A stretch of DNA of 64,000 bases from Sphagnum compactum (lineage: Eukaryota; Bryophyta; Sphagnopsida; Sphagnales), in NCBI GenBank assembly GCA_965153455.1, contig OZ234496.1, positions 5,403,207-5,467,206 on the forward strand. The letters are read 5' to 3'. The position numbers and the translations under genes are program-made. A model generated the notes under the pieces. It had not been told where the DNA came from. It did not search any database and saw only the letters and a list, made by a program, of their open reading frames with translations. How positions within the stretch are numbered: the first letter of the stretch is position 1; every line of letters starts with the position of its first letter. Shown here in pieces: positions 60,624 through 64,000 of the stretch.

Positions 60624-62500
60624 GAGAGGGACTCAGTAATTCCACAGTATTCTTTCACAAGGCAGGATCCATTTGAGCATTTTCATGCATGTCAGGCAAT
60701 TTCACCTCTTGCTTGTGGCCACAGCATCCCCATAGCTTCATCTTAAACAGTGTGATGACTCCCTCTTTTCACTTCACTCTCAGATCTGCCACTACCAACG
60801 GCAGCAGCAATAACCCCAGCAATCATGGAGTCCAGTGAAAGGAGGTTCCAGCACTTTCGGAGCTAGTTTCAGTCACTAAGACCCCCCATGTCCATGGTCT
60901 TCAGAGTTTGCACTTGCACTGCAGGCAAGGGAGAGGTACATCACATCTTGACATGCGATGATACGGACACAGCAACATTTCAATTCTCTACTTCTATATT
61001 AACGGGTTTCTCTTTTTGGTAGCGAAATTGTTCAACCCCTGTAATGTGTGAAGAGACAATGGATTACAGATTAGAAATTGCAGCACTCATGTTTTCATAC
61101 AATTATATCTTCCACCAAGAGTGACTACCAAATTCCTTGTAGATATTATTGTGTTAGCTTTCTGATTCAAACAGTTGGTTTTTGTACAATAGTTCAGTTA
61201 GTGAATTGCTTGGAAAAAGGTAGTGGCACACCATGGACGGTCTCTCCATCTTGTAACAACAGAAGTGCACATGCTCTTAAAGTACTTTACATTCTCTTAA
61301 ATGTGTCTAGGGAAATGCCATGGTAGAGTATGGGGGCAGTCCCAAAATAAAGGGGCCCTAGGCCAAGTGTAGCATTTAGGGAATCCCCCTACTACCAATG
61401 AGGTGAATTAAATATTTGCACACCACGAGGTGATGATAGATGCATAGATCACGAAGAGGTGCCCACCCCTCTTTGTGTGTCAACTCTGGAGGCAACCTCG
61501 CTTCTCATGTCTAGAGGAGGAGGCATTATTATTCATGAATATTGTGTCTTCGTCTAACAATGGGGAAACCACACACCAAAAAAATAAATTAATTTAAAAA
61601 AGAAAAAATAAAGCCAGGCCTTTACTGGGGTCGAATTCGGTCTCAGCAAAGTTGAAGGCGAAATTTTTTATAAACGACAAACCCATCATCGATTTGTCCC
61701 GTGGTAAAAAGGTGTGTCCTTTGGCGTCGGTTGACCCAGGGGTGACTGCCGTGACCCGACATTTACTGGATTAGAAATAAAACCAGGTTAAACCGGGTGC
61801 GTAATTGAGAGGTGATGGGGGTCCGCTGTTGCCACGCGGCATCACGGCACTCGACGGGCACTGCTGGCATCCGATAAGCCGCCGCTGCGTTTCCACAAGC
61901 AGAGACGATCCAGACCGTGTGATGGGAATCATCGGCACGGGTGTAGGGTATGGAAGTGGGAAGTGGATAGGATAAGGGTGCCAGGCTGGCAGGTGGGATT
62001 AATTCGTTGAAGTTCCTCAGCTACCGGTAATAGCAACGCGGATGGGTTACGGGCAAACGGGCAGACATGATAAATGTTTTTTTTAAAAAAAATCCTTACG
62101 AGGAAATCGGCTCCTGGAGGAAAGTTGACATGCGCGCCAGAGATAGGTTCTCCCCCTACCTTGGTCCCGAAACACCATCGATCCTCGGCACGAGAATCGA
62201 CTCCGTCCCCTACCCCCCGACTCCCCGGCAGAGCGTAAAACATTATCAAAAACTGTAGACAGGCGCACATTGGGTTTGTTGTGATGAGAGCTTGCTATGC
62301 GGTTTGAGGTGCGGTGTGGTTTGCCTGGTATTTGGACTGCGGGCGTAGCGTGCATAACGGAGATTTGCCGGGCTTTGTTTGTGAGTTGGCAACCATCAGG
62401 AGGAGGTGGGTGGGTTGTGACAGGCAGACCAGCGATGCGAAGCGGCACGGTTTGAAGAGGGAAGCTGCGGACCCGCCCGCTGGTGGGTGGGGGTGTTGGT
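60624..62500. other. 3' UTR and intergenic stretch, no gene seen
   Basis: The first ~450 bp probably form the 3' UTR of the preceding gene. From about 61.6 kb GC content rises toward the promoter of the RRM gene. No coding exon was recognised. Confidence 0.5.
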
Positions 62501-62519
62501 TCGAGAGTTTTGGGTGTGT

Positions 62520-62533
62520 GGGTTTTTTTTTTT

Positions 62534-62575
<42 letters not shown>

Positions 62576-62660
62576 GGCCTTGGGGTGTAGGGTGGGGAAC
62601 GTTGTGTCTGTGTCTGTGTCTGTGTCTGTGTGTTTTGTGTCTGTGTGTGTGTGAAGTGTC
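62520..62660. repeat. Poly-T, (CT)n and (TGTCTG)n microsatellites in a promoter or leader
   Basis: A run of about 16 T passes into about 17 CT units ending at 62573. About five TGTCTG units follow from about 62603, then TGTG runs. They lie 100-240 bp before the RRM gene ATG. CT runs are common near plant start sites. Confidence 0.9.
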
Positions 62661-62761
62661 TGTGTGTGAAGGAGGAGATATCACGTTTTAGGCGGCACAG
62701 GAGATATCACGTGGGTGTAGTGGAATTTTAGCCGGCAAAGAACGGGAGGGAGACAGGACCA

Positions 62762-62971
62762 ATGGCCCAGCAGGCAACGGGCCCTGGGGCAGGATCAGGG
62801 GCGCAGGGCAACCAGTTTGGGGACACGACTTACACTAAAGTGTTCGTGGGGGGACTGGCTTGGGAGACGCAGCGCGACACCATGCGACGTCACTTTGAGC
62901 AGTTTGGAGATATTCTGGAAGCCGTGGTCATCACGGACAAGAACACGGGTCGATCCAAGGGCTATGGCTTT
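62762..62971 (+). CDS. RRM RNA-binding protein, first exon only (truncated by window)
   Basis: The ATG at 62762 opens a Gly/Gln-rich lead, [20 protein letters not shown], followed by an RNA-recognition motif. RNP2 is VFVGGL (residues 27-32). The helix [18 protein letters not shown] follows. RNP1 begins RSKGYGF at residues 64-70. The family is the plant RBM24/RBM38-like or ARP1-like group, single-RRM proteins that bind mRNA. The open frame runs on into non-conserved sequence, so the exon should end near the conserved GYGFV; a possible donor GTGCGC starts at 62972 but is weak. The expected next exon (TFREPEAA-like) is not visible before 64000, so the rest is in a long intron or outside the window. 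Confidence 0.85.
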
Positions 62972-62974
62972 GTG

Positions 62975-64000
62975 CGCATCCTTCCCGCTCTTCTCCCTCA
63001 CCTCCTCCTCGAGTGTTGTTGACATTAGGTTTGAAATTTTTCGTTCTGGCCGAAGGTGCATGTGGTGCTACCAGTGCTACCAAAATGGGTGTCTGGCAGC
63101 ACTAGTGGCTGTCTAAGCCAGCCGCCATAACAGTATACTGTATGTCATCCCAAAGGACCAGCAATTGGGCTGCGGCGATGACCGGGTTCCAAGGGGATCC
63201 TAATTGAGAGCTGGGGGTAAGAATGGAAGGAACATTCTCGTGTTTGTCATCGTAGTTACGATCCTGAATGGGGCAGTCGGTTCACGCAAAGTGAAGAAGG
63301 AAATCGGGAAAGGGGGTGCAGGTGACATTCCGGGATGCGGAAGCTGCAAGGAGAGCGTGCAGCGATGCGACTCCTATTATAGACGGGAGGCGAGCTAACT
63401 GTAATCTAGCATCCCTAGGCGCTCATCGGCCCCGTCCCCATGGACAACACGGTATCTTCTCCACTGTTGCTCCCAGTCCCTTGTGACTTTCCACTACGCC
63501 TGCCTGCTCAACACAATCCCTTATCCTCTTTCTCAAACATGGTTGCAGCCTCAATAAGATCTACTCCTGCTCCTGTCTAGTGTGAGCCTGGCACTGAAAA
63601 GTAAGAAGGTAGTTGGAGCTGATGAACACAAACTTGTGACTTCTAGGTGTTCACCTTATCCAACTAGAACTGCCGGAATTGATGGGATGCCGCAGATGAG
63701 CTGAAGGGTGCAGTATGGTATCACCACCCTGCCCAGAGGCAAGCTGGTACAAATTGTCACATGTCTAGCTGCTGTTAAGCTATTAATGCGCTCTATTGTC
63801 TGAAGCCACCCGGCCAGTAGAAGTTGTGTACAAAAGTTGACATGGGTGATACAGTCTTGTCAATCATCGCCTAACTTGGCAATGACTAGTGTGGATAAAT
63901 GGCTGTCTTGGGGCATCAGATATATGTGATTTAGACTTGCAGTCTGATGGTAAGAATGATGATTGAGGCAGGCATATACTAATGAGCATGGCTTTCTAAT
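62975..64000 (+). other. Probable first intron of the RRM gene, no exon recognised
   Basis: No frame continues the RRM, and the open stretches show no domain. The window ends here. Confidence 0.45.

Overview
The window is nuclear DNA of a land plant. It holds spliced genes with GT-AG introns of about 80 bp to 1.6 kb, a telo-box ribosomal-protein promoter, plant class II small heat-shock proteins, plant-type SGT1 and reticulon genes, and fragments of LINE, Ty1/copia, hAT and CACTA elements. Moderate gene density and intron-containing class II sHSP genes make me favour a non-flowering lineage (fern, lycophyte or bryophyte), but the sequence alone does not settle this.

Layout. 0-16 kb: two class II sHSP genes, head to head (minus 2976-3710; plus 14018-14734), identical in exon structure. 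Each has heat-shock elements and a TATA box 450-770 bp upstream of its ATG. The roughly 9 kb between the promoters holds two minisatellite arrays and a 3.3-kb 5'-truncated LINE with a 14-bp target-site duplication; a ~183-bp MITE sits inside the LINE. A 31-bp perfect inverted repeat lies between sHSP gene 2 and a convergent linker-histone-like (H15) gene. 16-28 kb: a possible orphan exon, a complete ten-exon SGT1 gene (385 aa), a broken 3' piece of the GPI-transamidase gene PIG-S, and a 154-bp CACTA MITE. 28-46 kb: very AT-rich, with one three-exon His-rich/ASR-like gene (33853-34955), a decayed hAT transposase, a decayed Ty1/copia element and a GC-rich ~350-bp insertion. 46-64 kb: gene-rich, with a five-exon reticulon (244 aa), ribosomal protein eS21 (81 aa), an unrecognised two-exon gene for a 1382-aa Ser-rich protein, and the first exon of an RRM protein cut by the window edge.

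The genes are not an operon. sHSPs and SGT1 are both chaperone-system proteins, but nothing shows that their proximity matters. The spliced models were checked by phase: intact genes give an exact open frame. I found no convincing unknown multi-gene system. The best leads are the sHSP pair separated by transposons, two foldback sequences resembling small-RNA precursors, the unclassified 1382-aa protein with three 31-residue repeats, the H15 protein with a Cys/His tail, and the paired inverted arms near the eS21 promoter.
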